Shown piece after piece: positions 51,066-59,503 of a stretch of DNA of 60,674 nucleotides. Numbering within the stretch: position 1 is the first letter of the stretch; the number at the start of each line of letters is the position of its first letter. Source of the stretch: an uncultured Lachnospiraceae bacterium (GTDB taxonomy: Bacteria > Bacillota > Clostridia > Lachnospirales > Lachnospiraceae). Location: NCBI GenBank assembly GCA_900319245.1, contig ONNQ01000018.1, positions 1 to 60,674 on the forward strand. The letters are read 5' to 3'. Both the position numbers and the translations under genes were made by a program. Under the pieces are notes generated by a model. It did no database searches and was not told the origin of the DNA. It saw nothing but the letters and a program-made list of their open reading frames with translations.

Positions 51066-52382
51066 TCATTTCCTCCCTTCCTCTTTCCATCCGCCGGTGA
51101 TAATATCGACCAGTTCCTCCTCGCTGAAGAACCGGGCTTTACTGTAATAGCGAAGTTTATTGGAAGCAGTGATGATCCGGATATTGTCCGTCAACGGATT
51201 GGATGTGTAGGACAGGGGACATAGTCCGGATACTGTCACGCCAATATACTTGAGCTTGAGGGCTTTTTCGGGGTAATTCTTTTCAAACGCCTCACGAACA
51301 TCCGGCGCGGCACAGAAGATGGTATTCATGGTGACCTTCTGATTACCGTGCTTCTTGAGCCCTTCTGTCAGTCTGTCTGTCCAGTCACACAGCTGCTCAC
51401 AGGAAAAATGGGGGCATCCCGCAAATGCAAGTTCTGGTGCGCCGGACGGATCCTTTCGTTCCTCCCACGGATTGGGGTAGCTCGCCTTGACGCGGGCAAT
51501 CTCCTCGTCGTCAATCACGAACACTTTCGCGTTCTCTTTGATGAGGGAATTGCCTCCTCCCGGCAAGGAAGACAAGACTGCCTCCGGCGTAATGTTTTCA
51601 ACATGGTACAGACCGACGGATCCGTTGGAAGCCGCTGCCGCTCCCATATCCTTCAGATAGTCTCTGACAGTCTGCGTAAGATCGGTGCCCAGCCACTTGT
51701 CCAGACCGCGGATAAAAGGAACATCCTCGACGCACTTGAAACCGATCGCGCTGCCGAGGAGCTGCGGCTCAGGTCTGTTTTGACACCGTACCTCGATGAT
51801 CCAGTCTGCCTTTCTGCCCTCGTCTGTGAGGAGTCCGAATTCCGGCACATAGCCAAGAATATTGGACATCAGCTCCAGAATGCCAGAATTGCGATTGCAC
51901 CGTGCGCCGATCACGGAGTTCACATAAGAAACCGCAGATGACTCCGCCCAGCCAAGGATATCGCCATATTCCGGGATATTGCCGACTTCGTCCATATAGG
52001 CCGTGCATGTATAGGCATTCTGGTCCTTGATGCCCATGCGCTCCCATTCCTTTTCCATGCGCTTCTGGCCGGAAAAGATCACCTTGAACATAGCCCGGTC
52101 GGCAAGGCTCATCGGCACATGCGGCTCCACGCCTCGGGGATCCGTGGTAAAACTCTGTCTGGGCAGTGCGCCGCCCTCGATCAACGCCTCCATGAGATCG
52201 AAGACCGGTTTCCAAGTCATACTGCCCGTTCCGATCACCGCATGTCCCATCTTCCCGGTGATCTTGACCATCCGCTTGGCGCCAAATGCTTCCCCGTACA
52301 TGACGAGCGTGTTAAGCACTTTGCGCATCGCTTCCCCCTGCTCCCCTCTCTGTACGGCGAGCAGTTCTTCATTCAGGATCAT
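51066..52382 (-). CDS. Aconitase X catalytic (large) subunit, DUF521
   Basis: 438 residues, with AAAGGAGAG before the ATG. Landmarks are MVKITGKMGHAVIGTGSM, GVEPHVPMSLADR, YTCTAYMDEVGNIPEYGDILGWAESSAVSYVNSVIGARCNRNSG (recognised as the ESSAVSYVNSVIGARCNRN block) and AFAGCPHFSCEQL. Aconitase X enzymes dehydrate small hydroxy acids; characterised members are cis-3-hydroxy-L-proline dehydratase and archaeal mevalonate-5-phosphate dehydratase. Cys residues in ARCNRN and GCPHFSC may bind iron or an Fe-S cluster. It heads an operon with the small subunit, a flavin reductase and a transporter, indicating catabolism. Confidence 0.92.
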   Translation of the reverse strand: MILNEELLAVQRGEQGEAMRKVLNTLVMYGEAFGAKRMVKITGKMGHAVIGTGSMTWKPVFDLMEALIEGGALPRQSFTTDPRGVEPHVPMSLADRAMFKVIFSGQKRMEKEWERMGIKDQNAYTCTAYMDEVGNIPEYGDILGWAESSAVSYVNSVIGARCNRNSGILELMSNILGYVPEFGLLTDEGRKADWIIEVRCQNRPEPQLLGSAIGFKCVEDVPFIRGLDKWLGTDLTQTVRDYLKDMGAAAASNGSVGLYHVENITPEAVLSSLPGGGNSLIKENAKVFVIDDEEIARVKASYPNPWEERKDPSGAPELAFAGCPHFSCEQLCDWTDRLTEGLKKHGNQKVTMNTIFCAAPDVREAFEKNYPEKALKLKYIGVTVSGLCPLSYTSNPLTDNIRIITASNKLRYYSKARFFSEEELVDIITGGWKEEGRK

Positions 52383-52429
52383 TTCGCTCTCCTTTCGTGT
52401 TGTTGACGCGGCATACTATAATTATACAC

Positions 52430-52463
52430 AAAAAAAGAGTCAGAGGGGCCATTCCTCTGACTC
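52430..52463 (-). terminator. Terminator of the ABC transporter operon
   Basis: On the minus strand GAGTCAGAGG-AATGGCC-CCTCTGACTC is followed by TTTTTTT. The GAGTCAG/CTGACTC arms are the same as in the dispersed GAGTCAG repeats, so this may be a repeat that has become a working terminator. Confidence 0.9.
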
Positions 52464-52478
52464 TCATGCATTTTCCTC

Positions 52479-54221
52479 TCACTGTCTCTTTACTTTCCAG
52501 CTTGCTGCCTCGCGGCGCTCACTGATAAAGTTCCTGTAAATGCCTTCTTCCTTCATCAGATTCTCGTGCGTTCCCTGCTGCACGACTTTCCCGTGATCAA
52601 TAACGAGGATCTGATCTGCATGCTCCACTGTTTTGAGCCTGTGCGCGATCATAATGACCGTCTTTTCTTCCGTCAGCGCCTGGATCGCCTTCATCAGGTC
52701 GTTCTCATTCTCCGGATCCACATTGGCGGTGGCTTCATCCAGGAAAATGACCGGGGCGTCCTTCATCATTGCCCTTGCGATGGAAATCCGCTGTTTTTCT
52801 CCTCCGGAAAGGCTGGCTCCGCCTTCCCCGATGACTGTGTCGTACCCATCCGGCAGTGCCTCTATAAACTCGTGACAGCAAGCCTTCTTCGCCGCTTCTA
52901 TTACCTTCTCCATTGGCGCATCCGGCTGCCCGAAACGAATGTTGTTCGCGATGGTATCGTGGAACAGATAGACATTCTGGAACACAAATGAATAGTTCTC
53001 CATCAGTGAATCCATATCATAGTCCTTTACATCTCTTCCACCGAGCGTCACCGTTCCGGCATCCACATCCCAGAACCTTGCCAAAAGATTGACCAGCGTC
53101 GTCTTACCGCCTCCCGAGGGGCCGACAATAGCTGTCGTAGTCTTCTCAGGAATCTGAACCGAAATCCCATCGATAACTTTCTTCTTCTCATAGGAGAATT
53201 CCACATCTTCCGCGGCAAGATTCCTGTTCTCAGGCGTGATCATTTCCCCGGTGATATCCATCTGCGGCGTATCCAGGATCTCCTGCGCTCTCGTCACGCT
53301 CATATCCACCACTCTGAGCAGTGCGGAATAGTTGCCTGCTGTCTCGAGGCTGGCATAGACAATAAACGCGGAAATTACCATGACGATTGCTGTCAGGGCA
53401 TCCATGGTCCCTTTGCAGTAGAAGAAGCAGGACAGCGCCACCATACAAACACCTGTCAGCTTAGCGATCAGATTCTGGGCGCTCATGCGGGGGATCAGCG
53501 TCATCTCCATATCCGTATTCACTTTGACATTGGCAGAGATAGCGTCGTTCAGTTCCCTGCTCTTTGTGCCGGTCAGATGATACGCTTTGACTTCTGCCAT
53601 TCCCTGCAGGTATTCCAGCACCTTCTCTACCACGCGCTCGTCGGAATCTATCTTTTGCCCGGCCAGCGTACCGGCTGCCTGCTGCAGAAAACGGTTTGCG
53701 AATAGGAACAGCGCAAACCCGCATAGCAGCACCAGTGCGATCCGCCAGTCAAAAAACAGCAGCATCACGATGATCAGAGAAGTCGTGAGCAGGCCTTCGC
53801 AGACCATCATGATCACGCGCGTCGCGACATTTTCCAGGTTCTCCATCACATTTGTGGTGACCGAAGTGATCTGCCCCAGTGACTTCTCATTGAAATATCC
53901 CATCGGCAGATACCGCATATGCTCGGCGATCTCTACGCGTTTTCTTGCGCAGGTGTCATAGCCGCCTTCGGTCTGCAGCATCATGCTTTTGGCCTTGACC
54001 AGGCTCGAACCGATAATGGAGAAAAGCATGATCCCAAACGCAAGAAGGATATCCTGCGTAGTCACGATTCCGCGAAGCAGCGCGCGCACCATACAGGCTA
54101 TGGCCGGGATCTTAAGGGCTTCGAACATTGCCTGCAGCACGCCAAGAAGAATGGACTGATGGAATCTCTTGCGGTTCTCCTCCCCGCAGAATGCAAAAAA
54201 GCGGCTGATGATCTTAACCAT
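52479..54221 (-). CDS. ABC transporter permease-ATPase, second half of a heterodimer
   Basis: 580 residues. An exporter-type six-helix membrane domain (about 20-310) precedes an ATPase domain with Walker A GPSGGGKTT, Q-loop FQNVYLFHDT, signature SLSGGEKQR, Walker B VIFLDEAT and H-loop IAHRLKT. The D-loop reads ANVDPENE. Its ATG overlaps the stop of the upstream ABC gene by eight bases. Both halves have complete ATPase sites. The pair resembles IrtAB/YbtPQ-type transporters (inference from DPENE and paired layout), which act on siderophores, but drug or peptide export is possible. No C39 peptidase domain is present. Confidence 0.9.
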   Translation of the reverse strand: MVKIISRFFAFCGEENRKRFHQSILLGVLQAMFEALKIPAIACMVRALLRGIVTTQDILLAFGIMLFSIIGSSLVKAKSMMLQTEGGYDTCARKRVEIAEHMRYLPMGYFNEKSLGQITSVTTNVMENLENVATRVIMMVCEGLLTTSLIIVMLLFFDWRIALVLLCGFALFLFANRFLQQAAGTLAGQKIDSDERVVEKVLEYLQGMAEVKAYHLTGTKSRELNDAISANVKVNTDMEMTLIPRMSAQNLIAKLTGVCMVALSCFFYCKGTMDALTAIVMVISAFIVYASLETAGNYSALLRVVDMSVTRAQEILDTPQMDITGEMITPENRNLAAEDVEFSYEKKKVIDGISVQIPEKTTTAIVGPSGGGKTTLVNLLARFWDVDAGTVTLGGRDVKDYDMDSLMENYSFVFQNVYLFHDTIANNIRFGQPDAPMEKVIEAAKKACCHEFIEALPDGYDTVIGEGGASLSGGEKQRISIARAMMKDAPVIFLDEATANVDPENENDLMKAIQALTEEKTVIMIAHRLKTVEHADQILVIDHGKVVQQGTHENLMKEEGIYRNFISERREAASWKVKRQ

Positions 54222-55968
54222 TGTCCTTCACCTCCATATGCGCGTTCCACATCTTCTTATACAGTTCATGATGTGCGAGCAGCTCCTCATGGGTCCCTTC
54301 CTCATGAATCTGCCCGTCCTTCACCACATAGATCCTGTCAGCATCAACGATCGTACTGAGACGGTGTGCGATAACGATCAGGGTCTTTCCTTCCGTGAGT
54401 TTCGAGACAGATCGCTGAATGACTGCTTCATTTTCCGGATCTGTATAAGCGGTAGCCTCATCCAGGATCACGACCGGTGCCGCCTTCAGCATGGCTCTCG
54501 CGATGGAGATGCGCTGCCGCTCGCCGCCGGAAAGATGGCCGCCGGAACTGCCGACCATGGTGTCATAGCCATTTTCAAGACTCATGATAAAGTCATGGCA
54601 GCCGCTCATTTTGGCCGCCTCTTCCACCTCTGCGTCTGTCGCGGAAGGTCTGCCGAGGCGGATGTTTTCTCTCACCGTCATGTTGAAGAGGTAGTTGTCC
54701 TGCGAGACAAAGGCGATCTTATCGGCATAGGCTTCCTGCGGAATATCACGGATATCTGTTCCTCCAATCGAGATACTGCCGCCCGTCACATCCCATAAAG
54801 ATGCAATCAGGCGCGCGATCGTGCTCTTGCCGCTGCCGCTCGGGCCGACCAGAGCCACAAAGCTTCCTTCCGGAATATTCATGGAAACGCCGTGCAGCAC
54901 CTCTTTATCGGTGTCTGTATGATAGGAGAAATGCACATTTTTTAACTCCAGATCATTTTTCTCCGGCGCATTTCCCTCCTCCGGCCTTACCATCTCCGGC
55001 GCATCCAGGATTGCTCTCACCTCTCCGAAGATCGTGCCCATTGTCCGCAGATCGTCCGAGTAGCTCATCATGGTCACAAGCGGCGTGATCAGTCCGACGG
55101 ACAATATGATGATCATGACAAAATCCTGAGGAGACAGGCTCCCGTTCTTCACCAGGAGTCCGCCGATCGGAAGGACCGATACCAAAGTAGCCGGCATCAC
55201 GACCATGGCGAAGGTCATAGGCAGGATGCTGGCCCGCATCCAGTCGATGAAACTGTGCGCCGCCTCATAGGCGTCATGGACAAAGCGGTCATAGCTGGAT
55301 TTTGTCTTGCCGAAGACCTTGATCACCTGAATGCCGTTGATATACTCCACAGCCGTGTCATTGAGCGCTTTGGTCGCCGTGATCGTGTGCTGGTAAAAAT
55401 CCCCGCTGCCGACCATCATGAGCACATAGCAGAACATGCCGATCGGAACGGTGACAAGGCTCGCCAGGCCCATTCTCCAGTCGATGGTAAAGATGTAGAT
55501 CTCAATGACCACCGGCACCAGAAGGTTCGCCGTAAATTCCGGTACGATATGCGCCAGCGTCGTCTCGATGCTGTCGATCCGCTCGACCAAAGTGTTCTTC
55601 AGGGCTCCACTGCTCTGTGTCAGGACAGTGCCTAACGGCATACGGACCAGCTTTTCCGTACACCTCTTGCGGATCTCACCTAACACGGCAAAAGTCGCTC
55701 TGTGGCTCGTCGCAGTGGAAAGGGCGTGGAACAAGACCCTCCCCAGCCACAAAGCCGCCATGATGAGGCACTTTCCCAGGTAAAAGGCAAAATCCTGCTG
55801 CCCGTCCATAAGCCCCTGCACGATCCCCACTACCACGAAATAGGGGGCGACAGAAAAGGCCACGCCGATGACAGCGAGGATCACGCTCAAAACATACTGT
55901 CCGCCGTGATCTCCCGTCTGCCCCAGCACCCAGGCGATGGGGGATTGTGATTTCCTGTTCTCATCCAT
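54214..55968 (-). CDS. ABC transporter permease-ATPase, first half of a heterodimer
   Basis: 584 residues, with AAAGGAGG before the ATG. The six-helix permease domain (about 20-320) has SHRATFAVLGEIRKR and an intracellular coupling loop. The ATPase has Walker A GPSGSGKST, Q-loop SQDNYLFNMTV, signature LSGGERQR, Walker B VVILDEAT and H-loop IAHRLST. The D-loop AYTDPENE is like that of siderophore-type half transporters. Transcription likely begins at one of two promoters at 55999-56129, one spanning a palindrome shared with rubrerythrin. Confidence 0.9.
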   Translation of the reverse strand: MDENRKSQSPIAWVLGQTGDHGGQYVLSVILAVIGVAFSVAPYFVVVGIVQGLMDGQQDFAFYLGKCLIMAALWLGRVLFHALSTATSHRATFAVLGEIRKRCTEKLVRMPLGTVLTQSSGALKNTLVERIDSIETTLAHIVPEFTANLLVPVVIEIYIFTIDWRMGLASLVTVPIGMFCYVLMMVGSGDFYQHTITATKALNDTAVEYINGIQVIKVFGKTKSSYDRFVHDAYEAAHSFIDWMRASILPMTFAMVVMPATLVSVLPIGGLLVKNGSLSPQDFVMIIILSVGLITPLVTMMSYSDDLRTMGTIFGEVRAILDAPEMVRPEEGNAPEKNDLELKNVHFSYHTDTDKEVLHGVSMNIPEGSFVALVGPSGSGKSTIARLIASLWDVTGGSISIGGTDIRDIPQEAYADKIAFVSQDNYLFNMTVRENIRLGRPSATDAEVEEAAKMSGCHDFIMSLENGYDTMVGSSGGHLSGGERQRISIARAMLKAAPVVILDEATAYTDPENEAVIQRSVSKLTEGKTLIVIAHRLSTIVDADRIYVVKDGQIHEEGTHEELLAHHELYKKMWNAHMEVKDNG

Positions 55969-55998
55969 GAATAAGACCTCCTTTCAGCTAACATTCAG

Positions 55999-56026
55999 GT
56001 ATTAGTGTTAACTAACCCTATAACAA
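55999..56026 (-). promoter_or_regulatory. Proximal promoter of the ABC operon with operator in the spacer
   Basis: On the minus strand TTGTTA (56026-56021) and TAATAC (56004-55999) have a 16-base spacer. The palindrome TTAGTTAACACTAA (56015-56002) fills much of the spacer and the -10. A second palindrome, AGTTA-AATA-TAACT, lies near 56085-56098. Confidence 0.55.
56002..56015. promoter_or_regulatory. TTAGT/ACTAA palindrome, operator candidate
   Basis: TTAGT-GTTA-ACTAA differs by one base from the core of the rubrerythrin operator (TTAGT-GTTG-ACTAA at 2657-2670). The same sequence over the promoters of an oxidative-stress enzyme and a possibly iron-related transporter suggests one regulator. 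Confidence 0.6.
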
Positions 56027-56032
56027 ACGCAT

Positions 56033-56058
56033 CGCCTGTCCCAATAAAGAGACAGGCG
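56033..56058. terminator. Hairpin in the ABC leader, possible attenuator
   Basis: CGCCTGTC and GACAGGCG form a perfect 8-bp stem over ten bases. It lies between the distal and proximal promoters. There is no U-tract, so it may be a structural or attenuation element, or the end of DUF4256 transcription. Confidence 0.45.
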
Positions 56059-56100
56059 CTGTCTTTTACATGTATTTGATGTTAGTTATATTTAACTTTA

Positions 56101-56129
56101 ATGCTAGCACAATCAGTTGACTGCGTCAA
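56101..56129 (-). promoter_or_regulatory. Distal promoter of the ABC operon
   Basis: On the minus strand TTGACG (56129-56124) and TAGCAT (56106-56101) have a 17-base spacer. It lies directly after the DUF4256 stop codon. Confidence 0.55.
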
Positions 56130-56149
56130 GTTATCCCGATGTCAGTTTG

Positions 56150-56674
56150 TCACAAAGTGATATAGCCTCTCCATCCGCGCACAGAATAGTATGAATCTGC
56201 ACCATTGTGAAACGTAAACACAGCGTCATATCGGCGCTCGCAGAACAGGGCTCCTCCCTTGCTGCGAATATCATCCGGAGTAGCTATCCAGCTTGACGTT
56301 TTGAGGTCAAATGGACCAAGATCCTGCAATCGCCTGTAAAGCTCTTCAGTCAATAAGGATACACCCATCTCCTGAGCTTGATGAATGGCACTGCCTTTCG
56401 GAGGGTTCTTTTTGCGTTTTTGTAAAGCTTCATCGTCGTAGCACAGGCTTCTGCGCCCTGCAGGAGACTCGCTCGAACAATCACAGAAAATAAGCTTCCC
56501 ACTCTTTTCATCAATACCGATCGTATCTGGCTCGCCTCCACTTTCCTCCATCAGCCTGAGTGCCTCAAGAGCTTCTTTATCCTCACTCAAACGAGCTTCG
56601 ACGAATTCCCATTCTATATCAGGATGTCGCGTCATATTCTGAAAGAATCTGTTTTTGAGTATTTCTGTTATCAT
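56150..56674 (-). CDS. DUF4256 family protein
   Basis: 174 residues from MITEILKNRF, with GAGGGAG upstream; ten more codons are open. The family hallmarks are RFFQNMTRHPDIEWEFVEARL, GGEPDTIGIDEKSGKLIFCDCS and the tail RYDAVFTFHNGADSYYSVRGWRG. It is a soluble protein whose function is unknown. It is separated from the ABC operon by promoters, so it is probably its own unit. Confidence 0.88.
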   Translation of the reverse strand: MITEILKNRFFQNMTRHPDIEWEFVEARLSEDKEALEALRLMEESGGEPDTIGIDEKSGKLIFCDCSSESPAGRRSLCYDDEALQKRKKNPPKGSAIHQAQEMGVSLLTEELYRRLQDLGPFDLKTSSWIATPDDIRSKGGALFCERRYDAVFTFHNGADSYYSVRGWRGYITL

Positions 56675-56766
56675 TATCTCTACTCCCTCTAATTCCTGGT
56701 GCAATAGTCGCTTTCTTCATCAAGAATAGGATATTATATTCATAGAAAAAACACGAGAGGAGCAAA

Positions 56767-57303
56767 ATGATTTACACAAATAATTATGAATCCCCTTTGG
56801 GAAACATCCTGCTTGCCGGTGATGAACAGGGATTAACTGGTCTTTGGTTTACGGAAGGCGGCAGATATATTGGGCTTGGTCTGAAAAAAGGAGCCAGCCG
56901 GCGCGAAACGGACTATTTTGACCAGACGAAAGAATGGCTGGATATTTATTTCTCAGGCCGCGATCCGGGCTTTTTCCCTCGAATCCATCTGGTAGGCTCC
57001 GATTTCCGCAATCGTGTCGGAGAGATCATGTGCGGGATTCCTTATGGGAAGACAGTTACATACGGTTGGATTGCCGACAAACTGGCAAAAGAGCGCGGGC
57101 TCGAAAGGATGTCCGCACAGGCGGTTGGCGGTGCGGTCGGACATAATCCGATCTGCATCATCGTTCCGTGCCACCGGGTGGTCGGAGCGAACGGGAACCT
57201 GACCGGATATGGCGGAGGAATCCTGCGAAAGAAAGCTCTCCTTGAGCTGGAGGGCAATGATATGAGCCAATTTACAATCCCGACCAAGGGAACTGCGCTA
57301 TAA
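56767..57303 (+). CDS. ogt: Methylated-DNA-protein-cysteine methyltransferase
   Basis: 178 residues, with GAGAGGAG before the ATG. The active-site motif IVPCHRVVGANGNLTGYGGG contains the acceptor Cys, and IPYGKTVTYGWIADKLA is the helix-turn-helix that inserts into the minor groove. It removes methyl groups from O6-methylguanine in a suicidal repair reaction. The length fits Ogt rather than Ada. A strong terminator follows. Confidence 0.95.
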   Translation: MIYTNNYESPLGNILLAGDEQGLTGLWFTEGGRYIGLGLKKGASRRETDYFDQTKEWLDIYFSGRDPGFFPRIHLVGSDFRNRVGEIMCGIPYGKTVTYGWIADKLAKERGLERMSAQAVGGAVGHNPICIIVPCHRVVGANGNLTGYGGGILRKKALLELEGNDMSQFTIPTKGTAL

Positions 57304-57360
57304 AAAATGGGCTTCCGAGGTTCCGCAGTATTCACAGCGGAGCTTCAGAAGCCCATTTTT
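57303..57360. terminator. Large bidirectional terminator
   Basis: AAAAATGGGCTTC pairs with GAAGCCCATTTTT at the ends, and an inner TCCGC/GCGGA stem extends the structure. It lies between the converging ogt and aldo/keto reductase genes. Confidence 0.85.
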
Positions 57361-57386
57361 AACTTTATGCGATTATCATAGTAAGA

Positions 57387-58526
57387 TTAAAAGCTGTGCT
57401 CTGTCAGCCATGTAACGGCCTTCTCCACGATTTCCGTGATATCAGTCCCGTCCGGTGCAATGACAGTCTGCTTTTCCAGCCCATTGTGGAAATCCACATG
57501 CTCGACTTCCGCAATGGCATTCTTCAGATAGTTGTTATCATCCGAGAAGCCGGGATCCGGCTGGATCTGGCAGATGCTGTAAGCCTGCAGGATCGCGCTT
57601 ACCGGAACACCGTGGTATACAAGTCCTTTGTACTTATCAATCTCGCTTTGCCTGATGGGAGCACTTTCGCGATAGATTCTCATAGCCTCTGCGAGCGCTT
57701 CCTTTTCTGCATCATTCAGCGGCTGTGCCTCATCGCTCGTCTTTGTGTTATCGAGCACCTGCTCCAGCGTGCTCATGCCTGAGAGGACCGTGATCACGTC
57801 TTCCTTCTCGAGGCAGAACCGTACAGACCATGATGCGATACTCCAGTCCGGATGAACGGCCTTCAGAACAGCTTCCGCTTCCTCCGGCAACTATGCAAGA
57901 CCGCCGCCCTTCACTGCTTCCATGATGATGACCTTCCTGCCATGCTTACGGATTACATCATAGCAGGGGCCGGCCTGAACCAGTTCGCTGTCCCAGTCAA
58001 TGGGATTGAGCGCAATCTGAACGAATTCGATCTCCGGATGCTCGGTTAAGACGCGGTCCAGCAGTTTTGCGGAGGAATGGAACGAGATACCCAAATGCCG
58101 GATCTTCCCGTCTTCCTTCCACTTTTTTGCATGATCAAAGAGATGCGTCGTCTTTACAATGCCGCCCTTACCGTCATAACCGTCATAGTAAACGGTCTGA
58201 ATGTTATGGAGCAAATAATAATCGATGTAATCTACGCCCAGATTGTTCAGCTGGCTCCGGAAGGTTTCCTCAATCTTGTCTTCCGGAATCATCATGAACG
58301 TCGGGAACTTGGTCGCCACAGTAAAGCTGTTTCTCGGATGCCGCTCTACCAGTGCCTTCCGGGTGGCCTCCTCACTCTTTCCGTTATGATAAACAAAGCT
58401 GGTGTCAAAATAGGTATACCCGGCAGCAAGAAATGCATCCACCATCCGGTTCAACTGCTCGTAATCAAAATCAGTAGGGCCGGATAAAACCGGCAGTCTC
58501 ATCATGCCAAAGCCAAGATTCTTCAT
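57387..58526 (-). pseudogene. Aldo/keto reductase with an in-frame TAG stop
   Basis: From MKNLGFGMMRLPV (AAAGGAG upstream) the protein reads like a Clostridia aldo/keto reductase, with GYTYFDTSFVYHNGKSEEATRKAL, LDYIDYYLLHN-type VDYIDYYLLHN and IRHLGISFHSS. At codon 212 (57891-57893) a TAG interrupts it, and the same frame continues directly for another 167 codons with PEEAEAVL, SVRFCLEKEDVITVLSGMS and EKEALAEA. The full length would be about 379 residues. The C-terminal CxxCxxC cluster usual in related enzymes is absent. A single base change could account for the stop. Truncation at 211 probably inactivates the enzyme. Confidence 0.85.
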
Positions 58527-58618
58527 TTTCTCTGAACTCCTTTCACATTGCTTTCTGTCATTTATGTATTCGTCTTGTCTGAATTCATGAGAAAAGGGGC
58601 TCCCCTTATCCAAGCTTT

Positions 58619-58771
58619 TCAGAAAAATCCGCCAAAGATGCCATTCTCCATAGCCGTATCGACCATGCGCAGTGCTGCAGTCTCGTGAATACGGCTGTCA
58701 TCGCCATCAATCACCAGCAGCTGCATGGCACTAAATCCCAGCGCGGAAAGACGGATATAATAATCAGCCTC
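58619..58771 (-). pseudogene. Possible C-terminal gene remnant
   Basis: A 50-codon open stretch on the minus strand (ADYYIRLSALGFSAMQLL, then VIDGDDSRIHETAALRMVDT) has protein-like character and ends in a normal stop. It has no start codon and is preceded by a stop in frame. It may be the tail of a deleted gene upstream of the aldo/keto reductase. I cannot assign it to a family. Confidence 0.3.
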
Positions 58772-58817
58772 TCACCGGACATGAAAGGTTGATATGTATT
58801 CGATGCGCTCAAATGAT

Positions 58818-59459
58818 TTACTCCGTAATGTTCCGAAATCCATTGAACAAATGCCATCCCAGTACAGCATTAAACCCCACTGCAGCAAAGACACTGAAGC
58901 GCTCAACGATGCCGAAATACTCCGGTGGAGCGACGCCTGTTCCAATAGAGCCGACCAGCATCATCCCGAACGCCACGGCAGCCCATACGGCGATTCCCCT
59001 GGTCCGTTTGTTCCTGCATCCGGCGACAATCAGAATTATCAATGAAGCGATGGACAAAAGCACCACTGCCACCGTGACAACGATGTGCATGACCTCCTGG
59101 AAGGAAGCGATGTCCTTACCGCCATCAGCGAGAGGGAACATTCGATAACCCACAGCAGAGACCCAATTCATCGCTGTAAAGAGGTAGATGCCGACCCGAA
59201 ACAGTCGGGATGAAACCTGATTTTGCAATACAAAAAGGGCAACGCAGGTCGCACATATTACGCTGCAAATGTTATAAGGCGCTGTAAGCTGGTTCCATAG
59301 TTGTCTCGATGGTGCAGTTTCTGCTGACAGATCGCTGACAGCTTGCGCCATCCAGTTATAGCCCGGATAGGCAAACGGTGCGAAGATCACTGCCGCCGCG
59401 TAGGAAAGCAGTGCAGCAATACCTGTCAGGCCCAGCCAGTGAATCAATGATCTCTTCAT
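58818..59459 (-). CDS. DUF998 domain membrane protein
   Basis: 213 residues from MKRSLIHWLGLTG, with GGGAGG seven bases upstream. Six hydrophobic helices with YNWMAQAVSDLSAETAPS after the first helix (the family motif of a Ser/Asp-rich loop following helix 1), GYRMFPL and FGIVERFSVFAAVGFNAVLG are typical of DUF998. The function is unknown. It lies 44 bases behind the acetyltransferase gene. Confidence 0.85.
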   Translation of the reverse strand: MKRSLIHWLGLTGIAALLSYAAAVIFAPFAYPGYNWMAQAVSDLSAETAPSRQLWNQLTAPYNICSVICATCVALFVLQNQVSSRLFRVGIYLFTAMNWVSAVGYRMFPLADGGKDIASFQEVMHIVVTVAVVLLSIASLIILIVAGCRNKRTRGIAVWAAVAFGMMLVGSIGTGVAPPEYFGIVERFSVFAAVGFNAVLGWHLFNGFRNITE

Positions 59460-59503
59460 GATCCGCCTCCCTTTAGCCGTATAGGTGAGTGAACCGGAAT
59501 ATG

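Noticed and set aside
52479-55968. The ABC pair as exporter of the SH3-like double-glycine proteins
   Set aside because: Neither half has the N-terminal C39 peptidase domain needed to cut double-glycine leaders, the genes lie 30 kb away and the promoter context suggests another role.
57387-58526. Pyrrolysine or other TAG recoding in the aldo/keto reductase
   Set aside because: No pyl genes or recoding signals are seen in the window; a point mutation or sequencing error is simpler. Other genes here do not rely on internal TAG.
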